From CBDCUQ01 sp965222835 (GTDB lineage: Bacteria; Pseudomonadota; Alphaproteobacteria; Rhizobiales; Hyphomicrobiaceae): a stretch of 64,000 bases of DNA. Below are positions 7,887-15,899 of the stretch, piece by piece. Both the position numbers and the translations under genes were made by a program. The notes under the pieces are model-generated. The model ran no database searches, had not been told where the DNA came from, and was given only the letters and a program-made list of their open reading frames with translations. The stretch's first letter is position 1; each line of letters begins with the position of its first letter. The DNA lies in contig CBDCUQ010000003.1 of the NCBI GenBank assembly GCA_965222835.1, forward strand, positions 930,001-994,000. Direction: 5' to 3'.

Positions 7887-9914
7887 ATGCTGAAACGTTT
7901 GTGTATCCTGCTGTTGGGGGTGCTGTCCGGGACCCTATCGGCTCAGAGCGAGGTCATTCGCGTCGACGTCGATAGCCGACAGCCGGTGCTTGGTGGTCAA
8001 GCGTTCGGCGCATACGGACCCTACGAAGTCGTCCGCGGCCAGATCTATTTCTCATTTGATCCCGCAAACCCAATGAACGCCCGGATCGTGGACTTGCATC
8101 TGGCGCCGCGCAACGCGGCTGGCCGGGTCGAGGCTTGGACGACCTTTATCGCGCTTCGGCCAATGGCGCCGGAAAGCGCCCGTGGAATCGCCCTCGTTGA
8201 GGTCAGCAACCGGGGCGGAAAGTTCTCACCGCAGTACTTCAACCGCGCCACAACAACCAGCCTTGATCCTGACGACCCTGACGCCTTCGGAGATGCTCTG
8301 CTCTTGCGCCTCGGACTAACGGTGATCTGGATCGGCTGGCAGTTCGACGTGCCCGACTTTCCCGGCGTGCTGCGTCTACACGTCCCCCGTGCTCGCCATG
8401 AGGACGGCTCCCCAATCACGGGACTTGTCCGCAGCGACTGGACCGTGGACGCCCCGGTGACATCGCTGGCGCTGGCGCATCGCGGTCATCGTGCCTATCC
8501 CGTTGCCGATCCCGAGGACACCGCGAACACTTTGACTGTGCGAGACGGGCGTGAAGCACCTCGTCAGGTCATCCCCCGCAAGCGTTGGCACTTCGCGAGG
8601 CTCAGGAATGGCCGCCGTGTTTCCGGCGCGACCCACATCGTACTCGACGGCGGATTTGAGGCGGGCAAGATCTACGAACTCGTCTATCGCGCGCAAGATC
8701 CAGCGGTGGTTGGACTCGGCCTCGCGGCCATTCGGGACGTGATCAGCTATGCGAAGCATGACAAGACCAGCATCTTCCCGGCCAAACTCGGGCTCGCGGC
8801 CGGCGTTTCCCAGACGGGCCGGTTCCTGAGACAGTTCCTCTACCAGGGGTTCAACACCGACGAGCAAGGCCGCGCGGCCTACGATGGACTGATGATCATC
8901 ACTGCCGGCGCGGGGCGCGGCAGCTTCAACCACCGTTTCGCCCAACCATCCCGCGACGGGCATCGCTACTCGGCCTTCTTCTATCCGACAGACTTGTTTC
9001 CCTTCAGCAGTGCGACACAGTTCGACCCCTTGCAAGGGCGCAGCGACGGCCTGCTCGCCCATTTGGCAAACGCCAAACACGCGCCGAAAACCTTCTACAT
9101 CAACACCGGCTATGAGTACTGGGGCCGCGCTGCATCGCTCATTCACACCACCCCAGATGGCATGGCCGACGTTGCGCCCCCTCCACATGAACGCATCTAC
9201 CATCTAGCGAGCGCGCAGCATTTTGTCGGTGCGTTTCCGAAAGCAGACGACCGATTGGTGTATGCGCCGGTGTATCGCGGCAACCCGCTGGACTTCAGCA
9301 GCAACTACCGTGCGCTTCTCGTCCGGCTCGTGGCGTGGGTTGAAACCGGCACGGCTCCTCCGTCCAGCGCGTATCCGACCAGGACCGGCGGCACGTTGGT
9401 AAGACCCATGAACGTTGCCTTCCCTGCCGTGCCGGGCGTCACATTCCCGCAAACCATCCACGTCGCCTATCGGGCCGATTACGGGCCGCGCTGGTCTCAA
9501 GGCATCATCGACGTCCAACCGCCGCGCCTGGGGACCTCTTTTCCGTCACGCGTCGCGCAGGTCGATCGCCTCGGGAACGAACAGGGCGGCGTGCGAAACG
9601 TAGAACTCCGGGTGCCGCTTGCGACCTACACGCCCTGGAGCCTGCGCACGGGCTATGCCGGCAGCCCCGGCGAACTCGCCGACTTTGTTGGAACGGTTAT
9701 TCCACTGCCGCGCACCGAAGCCGAACGGCAAGCCCGCGGCGATCCTCGCCCGGCCATCGAGACGCTGTACGCGAGCCGCCAAGCCTACCTGAACCAAGTG
9801 CGCCGGGAAGTTCAAGATCTTGTCCGCTCTGGATTCTTGCTCGCCGATGATCGCCACCACGTGCTGCAGCGCGCGGCGCGCACCTGGGCGTGGGTACACG
9901 GGTTGGAACGGTAG
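7887..9914 (+). CDS. Exported alpha/beta-hydrolase-domain protein (PF20091-like)
   Basis: 675 residues. A short signal peptide (hydrophobic residues 5-16, ending LSAQS) precedes a large domain beginning VIRVDVDSRQPV, a start typical of the alpha/beta hydrolase-domain family around 600-700 residues long. The segment AAGVSQTGRFLRQFLYQG (about residues 305-325) looks like the nucleophile elbow, with Ser in GVSQTG. Substrates of the family are unknown. The ribosome site is weak. The gene sits between two direct repeats and directly upstream of an IS transposase, suggesting the segment was acquired or moved. Confidence 0.8.
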   Translation: MLKRLCILLLGVLSGTLSAQSEVIRVDVDSRQPVLGGQAFGAYGPYEVVRGQIYFSFDPANPMNARIVDLHLAPRNAAGRVEAWTTFIALRPMAPESARGIALVEVSNRGGKFSPQYFNRATTTSLDPDDPDAFGDALLLRLGLTVIWIGWQFDVPDFPGVLRLHVPRARHEDGSPITGLVRSDWTVDAPVTSLALAHRGHRAYPVADPEDTANTLTVRDGREAPRQVIPRKRWHFARLRNGRRVSGATHIVLDGGFEAGKIYELVYRAQDPAVVGLGLAAIRDVISYAKHDKTSIFPAKLGLAAGVSQTGRFLRQFLYQGFNTDEQGRAAYDGLMIITAGAGRGSFNHRFAQPSRDGHRYSAFFYPTDLFPFSSATQFDPLQGRSDGLLAHLANAKHAPKTFYINTGYEYWGRAASLIHTTPDGMADVAPPPHERIYHLASAQHFVGAFPKADDRLVYAPVYRGNPLDFSSNYRALLVRLVAWVETGTAPPSSAYPTRTGGTLVRPMNVAFPAVPGVTFPQTIHVAYRADYGPRWSQGIIDVQPPRLGTSFPSRVAQVDRLGNEQGGVRNVELRVPLATYTPWSLRTGYAGSPGELADFVGTVIPLPRTEAERQARGDPRPAIETLYASRQAYLNQVRREVQDLVRSGFLLADDRHHVLQRAARTWAWVHGLER

Positions 9915-10075
9915 GGCTCTGCGATTGATGTGATGCTTGGACCGGTTGAGGGTCGTCGTCTATGATCTCGGTTGCCACCGATGTCCGCATTTGATGCTGT
10001 GGACGGCTCCTCCACCGGCATCATTGAGTGCCAAGATGGTTGCTGTTGAAGTCACCATCGAAAGAGGATCCGTCC
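9915..10075 (+). ncRNA. Noncoding left flank of the IS element; possible guide-RNA region
   Basis: The 161 bases between the hydrolase stop and the transposase start lack a gene. They include short inverted matches and the pyrimidine-rich block GGACGGCTCCTCCACC (10001-10016), which resembles a subterminal repeat of IS1111-type elements. IS110-family transposases use a structured element-encoded RNA; in the IS110 group it lies upstream of the gene, in the IS1111 group downstream. Whether this flank encodes one is inference only. Confidence 0.3.
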
Positions 10076-11083
10076 ATGAAAGAGGTTACAACAATTGGGC
10101 TGGATACGGCCAAGTCTGTTTTTCAGGTTCATGGCGTTGATGCCGCGGGCAACGTCATCTTGCGCAAGCAGTTGAAACGGCGCCAGGTTCTATCTTTTTT
10201 CAGTAAACTTCATCCTTGCTTGATTGGTCTGGAAGCCTGTTCGGCGGCGCATCACTGGTCCCGTGAACTGTCCCGGCTGGGGCATGCGGTTCGCCTCATT
10301 CCACCGCGCTATGTCAAGCCGTACGTGAAGAGCCAGAAGAACGATGCAACCGATGCGGAAGCCATCTGTGAAGCGGTGACCCGCCCTAACATGCGCTTTG
10401 TGGCGACAAAGTCGTGTGAACAACAAGCCTTGTTGATGCTCCATCGTACGCGACACCTGCTCATCCGGCAAAGAACAGCAACCATTAATGCCTTGCGCTG
10501 TCATCTTGCCGAGTTCGGTATCGTAGCCGGTGTCGGCCGCAACGGCGTCGAGGCCTTACTCAAAGTGATTACTGATAAGACTGACGCACGCATTCCTGAC
10601 GTCGCGCGCGATTGCTTATTCGGCCTTGGAGAGCAACTTGAAAGTATCAAACACCAGGTCCGTGTTCTTGATGCCAAGATCATGGCGGCTCACAGGACCA
10701 ATGAGCTCAGTCGCCGACTGGAAGCGATCCCGGGTGTTGGACCGCGCGTCGCAACAGCCCTTGTTGCCAGCATTGCTGATCCCAAAGCGTTCCGGTCTGG
10801 GCGGCAGATGGCGGCCTGGATCGGGCTTGTTCCCAAACAGAATTCGTCTGGCGGGAAAGACAAGCTCGGTGGTGTTACCAAGGCCGGTGACCGATACTTG
10901 CGCTCTATGCTCATGATAGGTGCGCTGTCGGTCATCAAGCGCGTCAAACAATTAGGATACACACACCGACCATGGCTCGCGGAGCTGATGGCCCGGCGCC
11001 CCATCAAGGTCGCTGCAATTGCTCTCGCCAACAAAATCATCCGCATGGTTTGGGCGATGATGGTGCGTACCTTGTTCCGTTGA
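10076..11083 (+). CDS. IS110-family (IS1111-group-like) transposase
   Basis: 335 residues from the ATG at 10076, preceded by AAAGAGG. The N-terminal RuvC-like DEDD domain is visible: Asp in TIGLDTAKSVF, Glu in GLEACSAAHHW and the Asp pair in KNDATDAEAICEA. The C-terminal Tnp20 domain has the helix-hairpin-helix IPGVGPRVATALVA and, after FRSGRQMAAWIGLVPKQ, the SSGGK stretch that carries the recombinase serine. Length is normal and the frame is intact, so the enzyme may be functional. Such enzymes move DNA without terminal inverted repeats and guided by an RNA. A dispersed repeat begins almost at the stop codon, so the right end of the element cannot be located and may be missing. Confidence 0.95.
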   Translation: MKEVTTIGLDTAKSVFQVHGVDAAGNVILRKQLKRRQVLSFFSKLHPCLIGLEACSAAHHWSRELSRLGHAVRLIPPRYVKPYVKSQKNDATDAEAICEAVTRPNMRFVATKSCEQQALLMLHRTRHLLIRQRTATINALRCHLAEFGIVAGVGRNGVEALLKVITDKTDARIPDVARDCLFGLGEQLESIKHQVRVLDAKIMAAHRTNELSRRLEAIPGVGPRVATALVASIADPKAFRSGRQMAAWIGLVPKQNSSGGKDKLGGVTKAGDRYLRSMLMIGALSVIKRVKQLGYTHRPWLAELMARRPIKVAAIALANKIIRMVWAMMVRTLFR

Positions 11084-11091
11084 ATCCTGGG

Positions 11092-11241
11092 CCCGTTGAA
11101 CCCTGGATCCCGGGGTCAAGCCCCGGGATGACAGTTGTGTTTTCCGCCACCGCTGCGACAAACATGGCGTTCTCGCACCCCTTTTCTCGCACCCCTTTTG
11201 ATGTCATCCCGGCATTCAATGCCGGGATCCAAGGTACCTCC
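11092..11241. repeat. Composite palindromic repeat, copy B
   Basis: Directly after the transposase stop come the two modules of the interspersed repeat. The GC-rich hairpin (11103-11134, GGATCCCGGGG, loop, CCCCGGGATGACA) is followed at 11202-11238 by the inverted AT-loop hairpin (TGTCATCCCGGCATT to GGATCCAAGGTACC). The ATGACA ends again face inward. The copy matches copies A and C. Confidence 0.85.
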
Positions 11242-11771
11242 ACCGCGACAATCAGAATGCGGGCACAACGCTTACCGCAGTGCTGATTTGAGCGCGGACC
11301 CAAGACGGCAACGCGTGACGCACTCCCCCCACCCCAACCCCTCCCCACCCGGGGGAGGGGCTTAACGCTCTATTCCAAGAATCTTATCCCCGTACCCAAA
11401 ACCTCCCACATACTTCCCCGATCCCGCCGCACACGACCAGGGCCCAGGCTCGAGCTGGGAGTTTGGGAGCGGAGGGGAGCGTGCTAGGTACGCCATGCCC
11501 CTTCAGTGGTCATGGGGGCCGCTGCCGGTCATGAGAAATGATGATCCAACTGCCGTAACGATGCGCGGCAGGGATGGTATGCCAACGGTCTGAAAAGGGG
11601 GCCCACCCCCGTCGCACGCGGTAGAGCGGTGAAGGCCGCATCTATTCATCTGTTACGAGGCTTCGCCGCTCTATCCCCTGCTGGGGGATGCTCTTTGACA
11701 AGACGGCCGCCATCGCTCCCACGCCGAACGTGCTTCGGAGCCAAACGCGCGCGCCCTGTGCATTCGGTACG
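11242..11771. repeat. Gene-free stretch with a strong hairpin and dispersed direct repeat, copy 2
   Basis: A perfect nine-pair GC hairpin lies at 11338-11360 (CCCCTCCCC pairing with GGGGAGGGG). Block a of the dispersed repeat follows at 11405-11455 and block b at 11624-11680, with about 170 bases between them compared with about 35 in copy 1. Nothing else was recognised in these 530 bases and no open frame has a convincing start. Confidence 0.7.
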
Positions 11772-12059
11772 TTACGCCAACATGTCCTCGGCGTTTTCGT
11801 AGATTTCGATCTGCGGTGGCGTAGCGAGATATTCGGCCATGTCAGCAAGAATGGATTCGATCGCCTGCGTTGCTGCGTCTGCGGCTGCCTGACTTTCGTA
11901 GACGGCCATGATCACGCAACTCCCATCGGCGCGCCACACGACAACATTGCTGACAAGCCCTGTGATGGATTTCAACAGCGGTTTCACGATGGGGATTCGC
12001 GAAGCCATCTCGTCCATAAGATCCGGTTTCGCCTTTAGTGTTGTGAGGCGCGCGTACAT
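11772..12059 (-). CDS. Small ABM-like dimeric alpha/beta-barrel protein
   Basis: 95 residues starting MYARLTTLKAKPD. The pattern of a short strand, an amphipathic helix, VSNVVVWRADGSCVIMAVYES and a second helix fits the antibiotic-biosynthesis-monooxygenase-like ferredoxin fold. AGGGAG six bases before the ATG at 12059 selects this start over several upstream in-frame candidates. Members of this fold are small enzymes or stress proteins acting on aromatic or haem-like compounds; substrate is unknown. No operon partner is evident. Confidence 0.6.
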   Translation of the reverse strand: MYARLTTLKAKPDLMDEMASRIPIVKPLLKSITGLVSNVVVWRADGSCVIMAVYESQAAADAATQAIESILADMAEYLATPPQIEIYENAEDMLA

Positions 12060-12187
12060 GGTCATCTCCCTCATCTGCTTCTGTTCTACAATTGGTAATC
12101 GTAATTGCATTCACCGAGCCTTGTATCGCTTTCGGAAGAGAAACTCCCGCACCTGTTCGCGACCCCGCTAATGGCCTGGAAATGGAC

Positions 12188-12318
12188 TCATCCCGTTATA
12201 TGGCCCTCGTCGACATCGAGGAGGCGGACGTGGCCTTCGAGGGGGGCGAATGCGGTGCGGTCGGTCCCGGTCAGCCAGGCTTGCGAGCCGAGGCGCAAAA
12301 GTTCGGCGAAGGGTGCGA
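12188..12318 (-). pseudogene. Duplicated 3' end of recF
   Basis: These 131 bases match 13248-13378, the end of intact recF, at 124 positions with no gap. The copy encodes the last RecF residues and the TGA stop, with three amino-acid changes (Leu to Pro, Asn to His, Val to Ile). It has no upstream recF sequence. The two copies form direct repeats 1060 bases apart that enclose the amidase gene, as attachment sites around an integrated element would. Confidence 0.9.
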
Positions 12319-12351
12319 TCTATCAACACCGGATTAAGTCGACACCCTTCG

Positions 12352-13035
12352 TTAAGGGCAACAGCCACCGGCCCCGGTCAGATGTGGGAACTTGCTGGTT
12401 GGCAAGATTTTCATGGCCAGCGCCTCTGGCTTTGGGTCGTTACGATCCGACTTCACGAACGTCTTGAAGCGCCCCCAAGGGAAATTTTTTCCGGGATCGC
12501 CGCGCCTATTGGGATCTAGTCGAGCGTGCGAAATCACGTGCTTCAAATTTGGATACTTTGCCCAACAGTACCTGACAATTAGTGCGGTCATCTCGATTTG
12601 CCAATTGGAATAGGGATCGGTGTAGTTTTGAACGTCCTGTGTGTTCACAATTTCAATACCCAAACTCCAGTTGTTGATCTTCTTCCTATTGCCCACGTCT
12701 CGATGCGTCTTGTTATCTCTTACGTGATACGCGGCAAGCGATTCAGAAACAACGGACCAAACGAAGCGACCGTGTTGCGGCTCGTCCTCATCTGGAATGA
12801 TCCAGTGGGCACTGGCTCGACGGTCGCGCCACGTGTCGAGCGCATGCTGTGTTGCCCAACCCGATGTAGCGTGGATCACGACGGCCGTAACACCATTAAT
12901 CGGATGCATACCTCGAGAGCGTGCGCGGTTTCGATCATACCATCGATAGTCTGGAACGCGTCTTTCTGGAAGCACCAAAGGATTGGGTCTTCGATTGGCG
13001 GGCAACGAAAAATAGAATGTCTTTGGCTGAGGCAT
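12352..13035 (-). CDS. N-acetylmuramoyl-L-alanine amidase (Amidase_2), phage-like
   Basis: 227 residues. The Amidase_2 zinc site is readable: His55 in VVIHATSG, His170 in HVISHARLDP and Asp180 in RRGDPG, with Glu128 in LGIEIVN as a further candidate. The enzyme cleaves the bond between MurNAc and L-Ala in peptidoglycan. There is no signal peptide, unlike housekeeping AmiD or AmpD-type periplasmic amidases, which fits a phage endolysin or a recycling enzyme. The gene lies entirely between two copies of the recF 3' end, and its codons are visibly more AT-rich than those of recF, so it is probably foreign. Confidence 0.85.
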   Translation of the reverse strand: MPQPKTFYFSLPANRRPNPLVLPERRVPDYRWYDRNRARSRGMHPINGVTAVVIHATSGWATQHALDTWRDRRASAHWIIPDEDEPQHGRFVWSVVSESLAAYHVRDNKTHRDVGNRKKINNWSLGIEIVNTQDVQNYTDPYSNWQIEMTALIVRYCWAKYPNLKHVISHARLDPNRRGDPGKNFPWGRFKTFVKSDRNDPKPEALAMKILPTSKFPHLTGAGGCCP

Positions 13036-13248
13036 TGTTTGTCTCCAAATTTTCTAAAGTATAAGCGTCAAGATTAGAAAGAAATCCGTCGATCTGCAAG
13101 CGTGACCACGCTGCAGATGCGGCTGGTCCTATTGGTGCACTTGCTAGTCTTCCCCAGTTCGGTCGCTTACCTGCAGCCCCGCGTCTATCGAGCGAAAGGT
13201 ATTATGTGTGGTCCGCGGTTGGCGCGTTTCGGCCGCATGCTTGCGCTC
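13036..13248. other. Gene-free flank between the amidase and recF
   Basis: 213 bases upstream of the amidase and downstream of recF, inside the recF-end direct repeats. An AT-rich patch at 13045-13085 could hold the amidase promoter. No integrase or other gene is present. Confidence 0.5.
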
Positions 13249-14406
13249 TCATCCCGTGACGTTGCCCTCGTCGACGTCGAGGAGGCGGACGTGGCCTTCG
13301 AGGGGGGCGAATGCGGTGCGGTCGGTCCCGGTCAGCCAGGCTTGCGAGCCGAGGCGCAAAAGTTCAGCGAAGAGTGCGCCGCGGCGGGCTTCGTCGAGGT
13401 GTGCGGTCACTTCATCGAGCAAGAGGATAGGCGAGAGGCCGTCCTGGCGGGTGGCAATCAATTCGGCGTGGGCGAGCACGAGTCCCAACAGCAGTGCCTT
13501 CTGCTCGCCAGTGGAGCACAAGTGTGCCGGCATCGCCTTTGGCCCGTGCCCTGCGACGAGATCCGAGCGATGCGGGCCTTCAAGCGTGCGGCCCGCCGCG
13601 CGATCGCGTTCACGTGTCGTTGCCAGCGACTGCACGTAGGACTCTTCAACGTCGAGCGCGGCGGCGTGGCCGAGGTCCCGTTCAAGCGTGCCCTCGATCG
13701 CAATTTGGCACCAGGGGAAGGGCGAGCTTGGATCGCGTTCGCGGCGCGCAGCAATCACGCCGGCCAGGGCTGATATGGCTTCGCAGCGCGCGGCGGCAAT
13801 GGCGGTGCCGGCTTCGGCCATGATGCGTTCAAGGCCTTCGAAGCGCGCGGCGTCGCGCACACCTTCGGCCAAGAGCTTGTTGCGTTGTTGCATGGCGCGC
13901 TCGAAGCGGCCCGAGAGTTTGGCGTGGGCGGCGTCGAAACACAGGATCAGGCGATCGAGAAAGCGGCGGCGTTCTGAAGCCGGGCCGGTAAAGAGGCCGT
14001 CGCTTGCCGGTGTCAGCCATACCATCTCGACGTACTCGGCCAGCGCACCGGAGCCGGATTGGGTTTCGCCATCGATGCGGACGAGACGTCCACCGCGTTC
14101 GGTTGTTGTGGGGCGGGGTTGCAGTCCGGTTCCGATGTCGACGGCGCCGACAGCTGTGTGCACTCGGGCCGCGACCGACCAGCTGCCGTCACCGCCTGCC
14201 AGGGCGAGATCGGGAAACGGCGCGCGCCTTAGACCCTGGCCTGGCGCCAGCAACGAGACAGCTTCCAAGAGGTTGGTCTTGCCGGACCCATTGGCACCCG
14301 CCAGTACCACGGGTTTGGGTCCGAGCTCGAGAGTGAGGGCGCGATAGTTGCGAAAGCCGGTGAGCGTCAGGCGCTCGACCCAAAGGCGGGGCGCTTTGTC
14401 TGACAT
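13249..14406 (-). CDS. recF: DNA replication/repair protein RecF
   Basis: 385 residues. The Walker A motif is GANGSGKTNLLEAV (about residues 34-47), the ABC-type signature region is near STGEQKALLLGL, and the Walker B is ILLLDEVTAHLD. RecF is an SMC-like ATPase that loads RecA at gaps through RecOR. It follows dnaN by 65 bases in the same direction, the usual dnaA-dnaN-recF order. Its last 131 bases are duplicated at 12188-12318. Confidence 0.97.
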   Translation of the reverse strand: MSDKAPRLWVERLTLTGFRNYRALTLELGPKPVVLAGANGSGKTNLLEAVSLLAPGQGLRRAPFPDLALAGGDGSWSVAARVHTAVGAVDIGTGLQPRPTTTERGGRLVRIDGETQSGSGALAEYVEMVWLTPASDGLFTGPASERRRFLDRLILCFDAAHAKLSGRFERAMQQRNKLLAEGVRDAARFEGLERIMAEAGTAIAAARCEAISALAGVIAARRERDPSSPFPWCQIAIEGTLERDLGHAAALDVEESYVQSLATTRERDRAAGRTLEGPHRSDLVAGHGPKAMPAHLCSTGEQKALLLGLVLAHAELIATRQDGLSPILLLDEVTAHLDEARRGALFAELLRLGSQAWLTGTDRTAFAPLEGHVRLLDVDEGNVTG

Positions 14407-14471
14407 GCTGCCTCAGATCCGCCGTTCAGTGTGCATGCGCCGGGCTTTGCTCATTCTGAGGCGGCGCCCTA

Positions 14472-15590
14472 TCACACCCGCATCGGCATCAGCACATAGA
14501 GCGCATCGCCGTCGGCGGAATCGCGGATCATGGTTGGCGAGCCGGCGTCCGCGAGAAGGAAATGCGCGTCTTCGCCTTCGAGCTGGTCAGCGATATCGAG
14601 CAGGTAACGGGCGTTGAAGCCGATCTCAAGCGGGTCTGCGGCATACTTGACGCCCAGCTCCTCGGTGGCGCTGCCGCCTTCGGGATTGTTGACGGAGAGC
14701 ACGAGCTTGTTTTTGGCAAGGTTGAGCTTCACCGCGCGTCCGCGTTCGCTTGCAATGGTGGAGACGCGATCGACCGCGCCCATGAATTCGGCATTGGCAA
14801 CCGTCAGCTCCTTGTCATTACCCTGGGGAATGACGCGGCCGTAATCGGGGAAGGTTCCGTCGATGAGCTTGGAGGTGAGCGTGACGGTGCCGATTTCGAA
14901 CCGGATTTTGGCGGCGCTCACGGAAACCTTGACCGCGCCTGGGCTCGCCTCGATCAGCCTGTGCAGCTCGTGCACCGTTTTGCGCGGCACGATCACGCCC
15001 GGCATTCCGGCTGCGCCTTTGGGCACCGGGAGTTCGGACTGGGCGAGACGATGGCCGTCCGTCGCCACGGCACGCAGCGTCGATTTTTTGCCGGCCTCGG
15101 CCACATGGATGAAGATGCCGTTCAGGTAGTAACGCGTCTCCTCGGTGGAGATGGCGAAGCGGGTCTTGTCGATCAGCCGCTTGAGATCCTTCGCCTCAAT
15201 GTCGAAGGCGTGTCCGAGATCGCCGGCGTTGAGATCTGGAAAGTCTTCGGCGCCGATGGTTTGCAGGGCGAACCGGGCGTGTCCCGCTGAGATCGTTAGC
15301 CGCTCTTTTTCCGCGTCGCGCTTGATATCGATCTGGCTGCCTTCGGGCAGCTTACGCACGATGTCATGCAGCATATGAGCGGGGACGGTTACGGCGCCAT
15401 TTTGGGAGACGGATGCGGGCGCTTCCTCGATGACCTCGCGCTCGAGATCGGTTGCTTTCAATTCCAACGTGGAACCGGCCGCTTTCAAGAGCACGTTGGA
15501 GAGGATCGGAATGGTGGTGCGGCGTTCCACTACGCTCGCCACATGACCGAGCGCACGCAGTAGCTCGCCTCGTTCGATTACCAACCGCAT
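14472..15590 (-). CDS. dnaN: DNA polymerase III beta subunit (sliding clamp)
   Basis: 372 residues from the ATG that gives MRLVIERGELLRALGH, the conserved start; an upstream in-frame ATG would add nine non-conserved residues. Three clamp repeats are present and the protein ends in VLMPMRV, the conserved C-terminus that forms part of the protein-binding pocket. The dimeric ring tethers polymerase III to DNA. It lies between dnaA and recF. Confidence 0.97.
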   Translation of the reverse strand: MRLVIERGELLRALGHVASVVERRTTIPILSNVLLKAAGSTLELKATDLEREVIEEAPASVSQNGAVTVPAHMLHDIVRKLPEGSQIDIKRDAEKERLTISAGHARFALQTIGAEDFPDLNAGDLGHAFDIEAKDLKRLIDKTRFAISTEETRYYLNGIFIHVAEAGKKSTLRAVATDGHRLAQSELPVPKGAAGMPGVIVPRKTVHELHRLIEASPGAVKVSVSAAKIRFEIGTVTLTSKLIDGTFPDYGRVIPQGNDKELTVANAEFMGAVDRVSTIASERGRAVKLNLAKNKLVLSVNNPEGGSATEELGVKYAADPLEIGFNARYLLDIADQLEGEDAHFLLADAGSPTMIRDSADGDALYVLMPMRV

Positions 15591-15899
15591 AGGTCGCCTC
15601 GGCGTTTCATATTGCAATCTGGCTTCGTCGCGCCGCCCGGAAGGATCCCCTTTAAGGCCCGGGCGTCGACGGGCCCCCTAATGTTCCTCAAGTCCAGATG
15701 GAAAGGATTCGCAAGGGGAGCGCAACATGCGCCGATACGGCCCTCGTTTTCAAGCGAAAGCCGCCCAAGGACCGTCCCAGCGCGTCATTGATTTGCGAAG
15801 GTGTGGCTGGGGGCGGCCACAAGCGTGCCGCCCCCACCCCGCTCACCAGCCAGCGCCCCATTCCCCCTGGGTCCGGCCGCGTGTCCTTCCTCCTAAGTT
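15591..15899. other. dnaA-dnaN intergenic region with a GC hairpin
   Basis: 309 bases. A perfect nine-pair hairpin lies at 15809-15835 (GGGGGCGGC pairing with GCCGCCCCC around a nine-base loop). It has no U-tract on either strand, so it is a pause or mRNA-stability structure rather than a simple terminator. The dnaN promoter probably lies here. No DnaA box was seen. Confidence 0.5.
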
